From assembly GCA_029747015.1 (NCBI GenBank), contig JAKOGI010003134.1, positions 1-64,000 of the forward strand: a DNA stretch of 64,000 nt, in the 5' to 3' direction. The stretch comes from Carnegiea gigantea (Eukaryota > Streptophyta > Magnoliopsida > Caryophyllales > Cactaceae). The translations under genes and the position numbers were made by a program. Under the pieces are notes generated by a model that worked only from the letters and a program-made list of their open reading frames with translations, searched no databases and was not told where the DNA came from. This document shows, in pieces, positions 33,000-44,141 of this stretch. Every line of letters starts with the position of its first letter. The stretch's first letter is position 1.

Positions 33000-33637
33000 T
33001 ACTCCCCGATTTGATTGGAGTTTGACCTCAAACTTGGAAGCTCTTCATTCTTCTCATAGTTAGGACTTAGGCCAGCCACATTAAAGGCAGCAGAGACTCC
33101 ATACTCACCAAGAAGATCCACCTTGTATCATTTGGGCTAATCTTCCTAAGAATTTCAAATGGTCCATTCGACCTTAGCATTAGCTTGGACTTACATTTGC
33201 TTGGAAACCTTTCCTTCCTTAAGTTGATCCACACCAGATCTCTGGGCTGAAAATGAGCATCCTTTCTATGCTTGTTGGCATGATGCTTAGCTTGATCATT
33301 ACAACTCTCAATCTTTTACCTCACCTTAGCATGAAGATCTCAGATTCCCTGTGCTCTCTTCTCAGCCTCCCAACTAAACTTAGTTGGATTAGGGATTGGA
33401 ACCAAGTCTAATGGGGCCAGTGGATTGCAACAATACACCACTTGAAAGGGACATAGGCTTGTGGCCTTGCTAGGTGCCCAGTTGAATGCAAACTCAGTGT
33501 GATAAAGTAGCTCATCCCACTCCTTGATGCTCTTCTTGACCAGAATGCAAGGCAAAGTACCTAGAGTACGGTTGGTTACTTTGGGTTGGCTGTCCTTTTG
33601 TGGGCGGCAAGTTATGCTAAACTTAAGATGAGTGCCT
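33000..33637 (-). pseudogene. D2 integrase C-terminal region, left of the A insertion
   Basis: Contains the integrase end (WIN/HLRKERF-like, [22 protein letters not shown], and upstream FAFNWAPSKATSLCPFQVVY). It stops at the TSD ctagc (33638-33642) of the gag-only A element and continues at 38714. Several stops. Confidence 0.85.
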
Positions 33638-34750
33638 AGCTGATGGAAATCCCGCCATCCCTTTTGTTAAAAACGAATCAAATCAATTAGGTAATCTTAT
33701 TATGCTGGTTTAAGGATGAATAAATCATCCAAGTTTTGATTAAACATTGAAACTGCAGGGCAAGGGTTAAATCCAGCAGCTAACCCGTTTTTGTGTTCTT
33801 AATTTCTCAAACATACTAAGGGTTTATGTCTAATATTTTTTGATGGATTTGAAGATCAAGATGTTAGCTTTCCAACAAATCAAGTTTCATCCAATTTGGA
33901 CTTCATTTGGTCGTTCAAATCAGCAATTAAACCCAAGGTGTCAAAACTGCCCAGCAGGGCCAGGACGAACCCGGTTTTGTTCTTTTTATTTCTTATGATG
34001 TAGTTTAGCTTAAATCTTGTATTTTTACATATTTTGGGTCCCTAAGATCTTAGCTTTCATGTCCAATTGTAATTACCAGATTTGGAGTTCAATTGGTTAG
34101 TGAACTAAGCTAATTAGTAAACCTGTGCTGTTTTGGAGTCCAATCTGCACGGTTTGGGAAATCAGGCTGATTCAAAAGGCAAATGACGTCCAATTGCTAT
34201 GATTCAAAAAGGAGGGTAATCTAGACATCTTGAGGTTTCCAACCATGTAAGAAACATAGCAATTAGTCATTATTTGAGGTGTCAAACATGCGTTGCAAGT
34301 GGAGGCAGAAACCGGCTACTTGACACCCGGTTGCTTAGCCTGGTGGTTTTCCTCCTTCAAGGGGTTTGCTTAAGGTGGAAGGCTGCCAAGCAGGTCATTT
34401 TGAGCTGCTTGATTAAGCCCCACTCAGCTACTTGAGAGAAGATACGTGGAGCTAGTGAAACGCCACCATTTTGCAAGCTCTCATTCGACCACTCAAGCAT
34501 GACATGGCACACATGCAATTTTCAGTCCTTTTGAGGTGGCAGCCATGCTCTCTTACCTTCCTTGAAGGGAAATTGAGTCAACAAGGTTTCTTAATACTTA
34601 GGAAAGAGTTTAAGAAGGAAATCTTGTGTTTTGTAGCTTAAACTTTCAGCTTATGTATGTTTTAGCTTAAACCGTGTATTACTAAGCATAGGATTAGTTT
34701 AATGACTTTCCTTGCCTAGAAGGAAAGCTCTTTTCATGTAATCACAAGGC

Positions 34751-34758
34751 TATATAAG
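34751..34758 (+). promoter_or_regulatory. TATA box of A2 5' LTR
   Basis: TATATAAG, conserved at 38101-38108 and, reversed, at 3536-3543. The position in mid-LTR fits a U3 core promoter, with transcript start expected 25-35 bp downstream. Confidence 0.65.
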
Positions 34759-35239
34759 TGCCTTGGCTGCTCTTTTGTAAAACAAGAAGCTTGAGTATTG
34801 AAATTAAGAAAAGACTTTGTGTCTTGTGTTCCTCTCAAACACTTAACTTGCTTATCCTTAATTAGGCCGATTAAGGTGGTGTCCAAGTGAGTCTTAATCA
34901 TTGATTAGGTGGTGTATCTGTATCCTAATCAAAGGTTAAGGGCCCTAAGCTAAGTGATTAGTGGTGTATCTTATCTAATCACAAGGCTTAGAACTATCCA
35001 GATTCCATTGAATTCACTTAAAGTTCATGAAGTTAGCTTTGGGTTCCTTAAACCATAAGCTCTCCTTTTTCATGTTCTAATCAGTGAACTTCATTCCTCT
35101 CTTCTCTTTTTCTGTTCATATTCATTTCAAGCTTAATCAAGGCCAAGAATTCTTGCTTTGATTCAGTTTTGAGCCCAAACACAAAAGCCATCTCAAAACC
35201 GTGAAAATCACAAACTAGGCGTGCTTAGGCAGCAAGTTA

Positions 35240-35274
35240 GCACGGTCACCCCGTGCCCTTGAGCACGGCCGTGC
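35240..35274 (+). repeat. palindrome module in A2 5' LTR
   Basis: GCACGG-TCACC-CCGTGC (35240-35256), a 6-nt linker, then the perfect 12-bp palindrome GCACGGCCGTGC (35263-35274). It ends 89 nt before the LTR end. In the 3' LTR (38590-38624) the palindrome has one change (GCACGACCGTGC). Confidence 0.8.
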
Positions 35275-35367
35275 CTCCCTTGGTTCGTGAGTTTTCCACT
35301 TGTTTTGGTTGTGTTCTTGTTGTAAGTTGGCTTGGGTTGTTCCTACCCTTGAGACTTACATCATTTT

Positions 35368-35379
35368 TGGTATCAGAGC
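35368..35379 (+). other. primer binding site, tRNA-iMet type (A2)
   Basis: TGGTATCAGAGC, 4 nt after the 5' LTR end. Confidence 0.95.
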
Positions 35380-35463
35380 AAGTTCAGATCCTTGCCTGAA
35401 CCCCACGCTCCCAAATTCAATCCAAACACAGTCAAGCATAAATCGTTCCTTCCTGCGATCACA

Positions 35464-36978
35464 ATGAGTACTAGCATGTCTGTGGAAGAGAAGCTTGAGG
35501 TTCTTTCCAAGCAAATGCAAGAAATGAGTGTGAGTAATCAAGAACTCAAGGCTCGAAATGAGTACTTGAGAAAACAACTTGGAAACTACATGAAGCAAAA
35601 GCAAAAGGCGTGTGAAGAACCCATCCAATCCGAACCATGGAGGCAAGAACAAGTGTTTAGCCATACTCTTGATTCATCTAGTGAAGATGAACCATTGAGA
35701 ATGACTAGACAAGACTCACGGAATCAAGCTAGTGCAAATGATTTCAAGGTTGAAATTCCAGAATTTGAAGGCAAGCTTGATCCTGAAGATTTTTTGGATT
35801 GGTTACACACAGTTGAAAGAGTTTTTGAGTACAAGGACATCCCAGAAGACAAGAAGGTGAAGCTGATTGCTTTAAGGCTTCGTAAGTATGCTTCTCTATG
35901 GTGGACTAACTTGTGTGCCAAAAGAGTAAGAGAAAGGAGGTCCAAAATCAGAACTTGGGAGAAGATGAAGTCAAAGCTCAAGGCTAGATTTCTTCCTTCT
36001 ACCTATGTTCAAGATTGCTACTCTCAACTCCACCATTTGAACCAAGGTAATTTGAGTGTAGAAGAATACACTCGTGAATTTGAAAAGCTTGTGATTAAGT
36101 GTGATTTGCAAGAGCCAGAAGAACAAACAATTGTTAGATACTTGGGAGGTCTTGATCCTAGGTATGCTAATGTTGTTGATTTGCAAGCTTACACTTCTTT
36201 TGATGAAGTATGTGTGCTAGCTCACAAGGTTGAGCAGCAAAAGAAGAGCAAACCGCCCTCACGGCATGAAAATCCAAATCCCTCACCATATGAACAAACC
36301 TTAAACAAGGGGAGTTCATCTTATGTCCCTCAACCCACGGCATCCCTTTCCCCTTCTCCACAAAAAAACCAAACTCCACAAAAGGGCCTACCCCCACAAC
36401 TCACACCAAAACCCCTTCCTAAAAACATCCCAAGGTGTTTTAAGTGCCAAGGCTTTGGTCACTTAGCATCAGATTGTACAAACCGAAGGTATGTTACCTT
36501 GGCTGAATGGAAGGCAACTGAGGAGGTCGAAATAGAAGAGGAAAAGAAAGAGGATAAAGAAGATGATCTCGAGGAGATAGTGATTGAGGCGGATGAAGGT
36601 GAAATGCTCACCTTAGACACTTACCACCCACCAAAATACAAAGAGAATCGAAATATTCTTTTCATGACTTTTGGTGAACCATCAACCTTTTCCCCCACTC
36701 CACCCACACCCAAAACACTCAAACAAACCTTCTGTCAATTCAATTCAGAATCATTCCTTACAGTTCCTAATCCTGAATTAAGAGCATGTGAGAAAGTGGT
36801 TCCAATCATGTTCAAGGAGCCCCCTACGTCCACCATTCCAATCAACAAGGGGAAGGTAAAGAAGAAAGTCTCTAAGTTCAAAAGAGACTTGTTTTCATGG
36901 TTGATTTTATTTCAACCAGAATTGAAGCAAAAAGAGGAGTTCATTACCTACTATGATTTGAGGGCAAATCATTTTTAA
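35464..36978 (+). CDS. intact Gag of gag-only element A2 (504 aa)
   Basis: Structural Gag of a non-autonomous Ty3/gypsy element. The start is the ATG after the leader (MSTSMSVEEKLEVLSKQ), supported by the same start in element C. Residues 1-45 look coiled-coil (NQELKARNEYLRKQLGNYM). An acidic tract follows, then the retrotransposon Gag core at about 90-250 (FLDWLHTVERVFEYKDIPEDKK, LRKYASLWWTNLC, FLPSTYVQDCYSQL, EEYTREFEKLVIKCDL). A Pro-rich linker precedes the CCHC knuckle CFKCQGFGHLASDC near residue 325. An acidic stretch and a basic KVKKKVSKFKRDLF segment end the protein. The final DLRANHF resembles the integrase end DLRIKSF of element C, so pol appears deleted between knuckle and integrase tail. 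Frame intact with no stop. Particle assembly would need enzymes supplied in trans. Confidence 0.92.
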   Translation: MSTSMSVEEKLEVLSKQMQEMSVSNQELKARNEYLRKQLGNYMKQKQKACEEPIQSEPWRQEQVFSHTLDSSSEDEPLRMTRQDSRNQASANDFKVEIPEFEGKLDPEDFLDWLHTVERVFEYKDIPEDKKVKLIALRLRKYASLWWTNLCAKRVRERRSKIRTWEKMKSKLKARFLPSTYVQDCYSQLHHLNQGNLSVEEYTREFEKLVIKCDLQEPEEQTIVRYLGGLDPRYANVVDLQAYTSFDEVCVLAHKVEQQKKSKPPSRHENPNPSPYEQTLNKGSSSYVPQPTASLSPSPQKNQTPQKGLPPQLTPKPLPKNIPRCFKCQGFGHLASDCTNRRYVTLAEWKATEEVEIEEEKKEDKEDDLEEIVIEADEGEMLTLDTYHPPKYKENRNILFMTFGEPSTFSPTPPTPKTLKQTFCQFNSESFLTVPNPELRACEKVVPIMFKEPPTSTIPINKGKVKKKVSKFKRDLFSWLILFQPELKQKEEFITYYDLRANHF

Positions 36979-36989
36979 CAAGGGGAGTA

Positions 36990-38713
36990 TGATGGAAATC
37001 CCTCCATCCCTTTTGTTAAAAACGAATCAAATCAATTAGGTAATCTTATTATGCTGGTTTAAGGATGAATAAATCATCCAAGTTTTGATTAAACATTGAA
37101 ACTGCAGGGCAAGGGTTAAATCCAGCAGCTAACCCGTTTTTGTGTGCTTAATTTCTCAAACATACTAAGGGTTTACGTCTAATATTTTTTGATGGATTTG
37201 AAGATCAAGATGTTAGCTTTCCAACAAATCAAGTTTCATCCAATTTGGACTTCATTTGGTCGTTCAAATCAGCAATTAAACCCAAGGTGTCAAAACTGCC
37301 CAGCAGGGCCAGGATGAACCCGGTTTTGTTCTTTTTATTTCTTATGATGTAGTTTAGCTTAAATCTTGTATTTTTACATATTTTGGGTCCCCAAGATCTT
37401 AGCTTTCATGTCCAATTGGAATTACCAGATTTGGAGTTCAATTGGTTAGTGAACTAAGCTAATTAGTAAACCTGTGCTGTTTTGGAGTCCAATCTGCACG
37501 GTTTGGGAAATCAGGCTGATTCAAAGGGCAAATGACGTCCAATTGCTATGATTCAAAAATGAGGGTAATCTAGACATCTTGAGGTTTCCAACCATGTAAG
37601 AAACGTAGCAATTAGTCATCATTTGAGGTGTCAAACATGCGTTGCAAGTGGAGGCAGAAACCGGCTGCTTGACACCCGGTTGCTTAGCCTGGTGGTTTTC
37701 CTCCTTCAAGGGGTTTGCTTAAGGTGGAAGGCTGCCAAGCAGGTCATTTTGAGCTGCTTGATTAAGCACCACTCAGCTACTTGAGAGAGAGACACGTGGA
37801 GCTAGTGAAACGCCACCATTTTGCAAGCTCTCATTCTACCACTCAAGCATGACATGGCACACATGCAATTTTCAGTCCTTTTGAGGTGGCAGCCATGCTC
37901 TCTTACCTTCCTTGAAGGGAAATTGAGTCAACAAGGTTTCTTAATACTTAGGAAAGAGTTTAAGAAGGAAATCTTGTGTTTTGTAGCTTAAACTTTCAGC
38001 TTATGTATGTTTTAGCTTAAACCGTGTATTACTAAGCATAGGATTAGTTTAATGACTTTCCTTGCCTAGAAGGAAAGCTCTTTTCATGTAATCACAAGGC
38101 TATATAAGTGCCTTGGCTGCTCTTTTGTAAAAACAAGAAGCTTGAGTATTGAAATTAAGAAAAGACTTTGTGTCTTGTGTTCCTCTCAAACACTTAACTT
38201 GCTTATCCTTAATTAGGCCGATTAAGGTGGTGTCCAAGTGAGTCTTAATCATTGATTAAGTGGTGTATCTGTATCCTAATCAAAGGTTAAGGGCCCTAAG
38301 CTAAGTGATTAGTGGTGTATCTTATCTAATCACAAGGCTTAGAACTATCCAGATTCCATTGAATTCACTTAAAGTTCATGAAGTTAGCTTTGGGTTCCTT
38401 AAACCAAAGCTCTCCTTTTTCATGTTCTAATCAGTGAACTTCATTCCTCTCTTCTCTTTTTCTTTTCATATTCATTTCAAGCTTAATCAAGGCCAAGAAT
38501 TCTTGCTTTGATTCAGTTTTGAGCCCAAACACAAAAGCCATCTCAAAACCGTGAAAATCACAAACTAGGCGTGCTTAGGCAGCAAGTTAGCACGGTCACC
38601 CCGTGCCCTTGAGCACGACCGTGCCTCCCTTGGTTCGTGAGTTTTCCACTTGTTTTGGTTGTGTTCTTGTTGTAAGTTGGCTTGGGTTGTTCCTACCCTT
38701 GAGACTTACATCA
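36990..38713 (+). repeat. 3' LTR of A2
   Basis: 1724 bp, follows purine tract AAGGGGAGTA, ends GACTTACATCA before TSD ctagc. The reading frame after the gag stop would enter it as GEYDGNPS, as in other families. Confidence 0.95.
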
Positions 38714-41700
38714 CTAGCTTTCTCCACAAAGTGAGCCCAAAGTGAGTTAAGAACTTGGTGTCCCAGTTTGAGACCATGCTTCTTAGTATGCCACGGAGTC
38801 ATACAATCTCTCAGAACTTGAGCTTAGCATTGTGGGTGGCATCATTTATGGTGTGCCATGCTATAACGTGAGCCATGTTCGAAAATCTATCAACCACCAT
38901 CATAAGGAAATCCTTGTTCTTTTGTGTCCTTGGAAAACCAGTGATAAAATCTAAACTCACGTCTTCCCATGGACCTTGAGAAACAAGAAGTGTTGAGTAT
39001 AGGCCTTAAGGCCAAAGGTAACTCTTGGCTAGTTGGCATGTGGAGCATCTTTTCACAAAATACTCTACATCCTTGGACATACTTGGCTAATAGTAATGCT
39101 CTTCATGCATTGAACAAGTCTTCTCTATGCCAAAATGATAGGCCAAGGCTCCTCTATAGACCTCTTAAATCAAGAGTTCCTTAAACCCATACTTCGGTAT
39201 GCACAGACGGTTTCCCTTGAAAGGAAACCCATTATCCTTATGGAACGGCCCATGAGCATGAGTAGAAGACTTCTTATAGATTCCCTTTAAATCTTCATAT
39301 GGATTATACATCCTCTTTGCACACTTAAAACCAAGGACTTTGGATTCCAAGGTAAAGAGAAGGAGATACCCTCTTGACAATACATTCGCACCGTTGTTCA
39401 TCTTGTTGGCCTTATAGTGGATCATGAAATGAAACGATTGTCAGTACTCAACCCACTTTGCGTGCCTTTGATTGAGCTTGTGTTAGCCTTGAATAAACTT
39501 GAGAGCCTTATGATCCGAATGGAGAATGAACACTCCTCCCACCAAGTAGTGTTGCCAATGCTCCAAAGCCCTCACAATTGCACAGAACTCCTTGTCATAA
39601 GTAGAATACTTTGTCTTGGCATCATTTAGCTTTTCACTGAAGAAAGCCATGAGCCTCTTGTCTTGAGACAAGATAACCCCTATCCCCACACCGGAGGCAT
39701 CACATTCCACTTGAAAGACTTTGGAGAAGCTTAGAAGGGCTAGAACAGCCGCACTAATAAGCTTGAGCTTGATTTCCTCAAAGGCCTTTTGAGTTTGATC
39801 AGTCCATTCAAACTGTTTGGCTTGAGAACTTCATTCATGGGAGCAACAATGGTGCTACAATTCTCGATAAACCTCCTATATAAAGGGGCTAGACCATGAA
39901 AACTTGGAACTTGTTGGATGGAAGTGGAGTCAGCCATTTATAAGTGGCCCTAATATTACTCTCGTCCACATGTATGCCTTGAGCCGAAACAACATAGCCC
40001 AAGAGTATCACTTGTAAGGAGAAAAAGAGACATTTCTCTAAGTTCCCATAGAGCTATATACCAATATATCATCGAATTATACAACAACATACTTGTCGAT
40101 GAGGGGCTTAAGAACTTGGTTAATACGCCTCATGAAAGTGCTTGGTGCATTTGTCAAACTAAGGGGCATAACTAGCCACTCATAAAGTCCCCCACAGGCT
40201 TTGAAAGCTATCTCCAATTCATCTCCCTCATAGATCCGAATTTGATAGTTGCCACTTCTAAGATCAATCTTAGAAAAGATGGTGGCTCCGTGTAACTCAT
40301 CCAGAAGATACTCCAATATTGGAATGGGACAGCGGTATTTCATGGTGATCTTGTTAATTGCCCTACTATCCACACACATCCTCATGGTACCATCCTTCTT
40401 GGGAACAAGCAAGGTCGAAACGGCACAAGGGCTATGGCTCTCACGGATCAAGTCCGTAGCTAGAAGCTCATCTACTTGCCGTTGTACTTCTTAAGTTTCT
40501 TAAGGGTTCATACAGCTGGTCGGCTTGTTAGGGAGTGTGGTGTCAGGAATGAGGTCAATTTTGTGTCGTATGGATCTTTTGGGAGGTATAATGTGAGATA
40601 CTTCACTTGCAAAGACATGTTCAAAGGCTTTTAGGACTGGAACAAGCAAAGGACGGGAAGTATCCTTAGCTTCAACCGTTTCTCAGCCAAGTAATATCCA
40701 ATCTGTGTACGCATCAAACTCACGGAGTTGAGAGTGGAGTAAGGTAGTAAGAAAGGTGTTCCTGCTAGCAGTGTCCTGGGACTTTCTCTGAGAGGCGGGT
40801 TTGAGAGGGGTAAGGGTGATTTTCTTATGATCTTTGGTGAAGGTGTATGTGTTTAAATGGCCATCATGCATAACTCTTCTATCAAAGAGCCAAGGATGCC
40901 CCAAAAGGACATGACAAGCATCCATGGGCACAATATCACACTAAATCTCATCCTCGTCGTTCTTTCCAACAGATAAATAAGTCAACACTGAGAAGACATT
41001 TACAAGCCTTTACCTTGATTGAGCCGTTGAATGGTGTAAGGGCTTGGGTGTGGTGAAACTGCAAGCTTGAGCTTTTCCACCATGGCCTTCGAGGCCATGT
41101 TAGCACAACTCATTTTCCCTTTGATTTATACCTTCCCACTCACGGCGCACCAAATGTGGAAGATATTTTCCCTTTGTTGCAACTCATTTTGAGAAGCCAA
41201 ATCGCTCAAAGCACACCTAATCATAAGCATCCCTTCTTCATCCAGTCCTTGCGCCACCCCCTCAGGGGCTTCATTCAAGAGAAGCACCTTCTCCCTTTCC
41301 TTATCCCCATCATGTAACTCACCGTAAGAAGCTTGATATTCGACAAAACTCACCACTCTCTTATTTAGGCATTCGGATGTAAAATGCCCAAGGCCTTGGC
41401 ACCGAAAGCATCGTTTCTTATCCATAGGTCTTGGTAGGGGTTTTGAGGGAGTTTGTGGAGCAGTGGGTGAGGGGTCTCAGGTTTGTGTTTAGGGTAGATT
41501 TGGAGAGGTTGTGGGGAGGTTTTTGAAAAGGGCAAGGCTGAGGTTTAGGCTTAGAAACTATTCCCTTGCCTTTGAGCTCATCTAGGGAAGTGTAGGGGTG
41601 TAGTTCCACAACATGGGCAATTTGTTCATCCAAACCACTCAAAGAAGGAATCAAGGTTTGGGATTCATCCTCCTTTAAGTCATGCCTCAAAAGTAGCGGC

Positions 41701-42384
41701 TTAAAGTCTCCAGTGTACTACTCTACACTCTTAGAACCTTGATAAAGGTAGTGGAGTTTATGGAAGTTATCTTAAAGATAATATGGGGTTAAGAAGTTGG
41801 ACTTGAGTTTAGTTTTCGTTTTCTCCCAAGTCTTAATCTTTCTTTTTCCCTTCCTAACTCTATTGGACACAACATTCGACCACCAAATGGATGCACACTT
41901 TGTAAGTTTCAAAGCAACTGGCTCTACCTTCTTCTCTTCGAGAATATCATTGAACTTAAAGGCTCTTTCAACAGTTTGGAACCAATCTACAAACAAATCT
42001 GCATCTAATTGGCCTTCGAACATCGGAATATCCACTTTGAAATCATTGTACCTTCATTCTCTTGGTCGATGGTGCTTCCTTGAAAAACTTTCATACCCCT
42101 CATCACTGGAATCACTAACCAAATCGCTTCCCTTGGAGTCATCTGAGTCTTCTTGTTTGCTTGAACTCCGGGAACTCCTCAGACTTCTTCTCTCATGTAA
42201 GAGTTGGCCTAGTTGACTTTGCAAGTACTTGACCTTTGCCTCAAGCTTGGCCGGGCTTGTTTAACCACTTGTTTCGGGGTGAGGCTAGAAGACATATTGT
42301 GATCGGGTTCCTTGTTGTTGGTTTTGTGTTTGACCAAAGGTTGTGTTTGGGGTTTGGAGACTACAGTCACAAGAGGGTAGCCAA
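38714..42384 (-). pseudogene. D2 gag-pol, main part
   Basis: Reads leftwards from about 42290. Gag core 41772-42035 (DIPMFEGQLDADLFVDWFQTVE, ASIWWSNVVSNRVRK). Knuckle CFRCQGLGHFTSEC near 41370-41410. Protease is damaged near 41100-41130. The linker with HPWLFDRRVMHDG is at 40860-40900. RT 40077-40451 has [25 protein letters not shown] and [18 protein letters not shown]; its YFDD Tyr codon is a stop (TAA near 40075) and the following 30 or so codons are deleted. RNase H 39483-39710 has [10 protein letters not shown] and ILHSDHKALKFIQG. Integrase finger and core run toward 38719. Numerous stops: not functional. Confidence 0.88.
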
Positions 42385-42396
42385 GCTATGATACCA
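42385..42396 (-). other. primer binding site of D2 (one change)
   Basis: Reverse complement TGGTATCATAGC, one change from TGGTATCAGAGC, 2 nt from LTR 3. Confidence 0.8.
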
Positions 42397-42398
42397 CT

Positions 42399-43511
42399 TG
42401 ATGTATTCTAGCCTCAACAAGACCCCAAATCACTTGAAGAAACTCGCGCACACAAGATGGACATAATGTAAGCTTCGGACAGTTTGTAGGTAAAACAAGC
42501 AATGGGGATAGTCAAGTGAGTTTACAAGGGATAATACTAAGAGCCAGCCCTGAACACACTTGGGAAATATCCTTAGATCAACTAGATTATAGAAATCAAT
42601 CACCTTTCTAGTTGAGATATGAAGAACTAGGGACCCACTTAAGTTACCAAGTTCAAGATACAACACTAGGATTTCAAGAGAGAGAGTTTTCAAACTCAAA
42701 GTACATTCATCCAAATCTGATTTACAAAATGGTTGAGGCTAGCTTTTAAGGGAGCTAAGTCAGCCAATTCAACCTCCAAAACAGGCTTAGGGAACCAAAA
42801 GTACACTTAGGGAAGAGGGGATGTCAATTCGGCCACCTTACATAAATACATCTAATCTAGCTTTGGCCACCTCACTAGGACTAATGATGCCTCTATATGA
42901 GGTATCCAGCTTATAAGGCATCCTTATACATCATTACAAATCAAAATCAGCAAGTAGTACAAGTGGGAACCTAAGAGATAAGGCACTTGCACTGAGTAGC
43001 TTTTAACTGGGTAAAGGGGTGTTTTCTTCCTCCTTTTGGATGGATAAAAGCAGTACAAAGGGGTGATTTGGACATGCTTCAAGCATATAACTTGATAAAT
43101 TTTTATATCTTCTTTCATATCCTAATGTTTCTAAAAGATTGGACTTTATTAAGTCCCCTTAATTTCCCCTTATTCTCCCCTGCGCTGTTTTGCCGGTGGA
43201 ATTGGATAGTTTGAAAGATGTTACTGGTTGACCACCCAAATGATGTCAAAAAGCTTTAAAACTTGATTTATTAGAAAGATGGCTTCTTAAGATTGAGGAA
43301 AGTGATCAATGCAGACAATCATCCCCTTAGTACTTGGCCCCAAAAGACAGATAAAACTGGCCAAATTTTTGGTCGAACTAGGAATGCTATTGTTGGACTG
43401 GTTTAGGGCATTTTTGACCAAGACGTGAACTTTCATTACTTCCTTGGTGCTAATGGACTCATGCGGCTTGAGGGAGGGAGGTGAGAAGGTTCATTAAGAT
43501 GGTCCCCATTA
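42399..43511 (-). repeat. family-D LTR 3 (shared by D2 and D3)
   Basis: 1113 bp, starts TGATGTATTCTAG, ends GGTCCCCATTA (terminal CATCA mutated to CATTA). D2 PBS on its left, D3 integrase end on its right. Confidence 0.88.
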
Positions 43512-44141
43512 TACTTCTCGGTTTGATTAGAGTTTGACCTCAAACATAGAAGCTCTTAATTCTCCTCATAGTAAGGACTTAGGTTAGCCACATTGAAGGT
43601 AGAAGAGACTCCATAGTCACTGGGAAGGTCCACCTTGTATGCATTTGGACCACTCTTCTCAAGGATTTTGAATGAACCATCGAACCTTGGCATTAGCTTG
43701 GACTTGCATTTGCTTGGAAACCTTTCCTTCCTCAAGTGGATCCACATCTTTAGGCTAAAAATGAGCCTCCTTTGTATGCTTGTTGGCATGATGCTTGGCT
43801 TGATCTTTAGACCTCCCAATCATTTTCTTTCACCTTGGCATAAAGATCTTGGAATTTCCCTTACTCTGTTCTCAGCCTCGCGACAAAACTTAGTTAGATT
43901 AGAGATTGGAACCAAGTCTAATAGGGTTGTTTGATTGCAACCATACACACTTGAAAGGAAGAAATGCTTGTGGCCTTGCTAGATGCTCAATTGAATGCAA
44001 ATTCAGCATGACAAAGCAACTCATCCCAACCCCTTGATGCTCTTCTTCACTAGAACTCGAAGCAAAGTGCCCAAAGTGTAGTAGGTTACTTTGGTTTGGC
44101 CATCCATTTATGGGTCGTAAGTTGTGTTAAACTTGAGATGA
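43512..44141 (-). pseudogene. D3 integrase C-terminal fragment
   Basis: Encodes [23 protein letters not shown] and [20 protein letters not shown] followed by a decayed integrase core. It is cut by element F at 44142. The last five bases before F are gatga; the partner TSD would be far right and is not in the window. It shows that the array continued with at least a third unit. Confidence 0.85.

Larger units (their letters stand above)
33643..35363 (+). repeat. 5' LTR of A2
   Basis: 1721 bp, ends TGATGGAAATC and GACTTACATCA. TATATAAG is at 34751-34758, and a palindrome module is at 35240-35274 near the end. Confidence 0.95.
33643..38713 (+). mobile_element. intact gag-only family-A element (TR-GAG type) A2
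   Basis: A complete plus-strand element of 5071 bp, flanked by TSD ctagc (33638-33642 and 38714-38718). Parts: 5' LTR 33643-35363, PBS 35368-35379, gag 35464-36978, purine tract aaggggagta 36980-36989, 3' LTR 36990-38713. The internal region is only 1.6 kb and carries one open gag frame and no PR, RT or INT. The two LTRs differ by roughly 20 sites by eye (about 1 percent), so this is a recent insertion. Confidence 0.95.
20892..44141 (-). mobile_element. head-to-tail array of family-D retrotransposons sharing LTRs
   Basis: Three LTRs (20892-21923, 31885-32999, 42399-43511) alternate with internal regions D1, D2 and the start of D3, all minus. Subtracting nested insertions, D1 is about 4335 bp and D2 about 4323 bp. 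Each LTR is followed on its right by the integrase end of the next copy with no flanking DNA or TSD between, so each LTR serves two units. E interrupts D1, a gag-only A element interrupts D2, and F interrupts D3. Confidence 0.9.
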
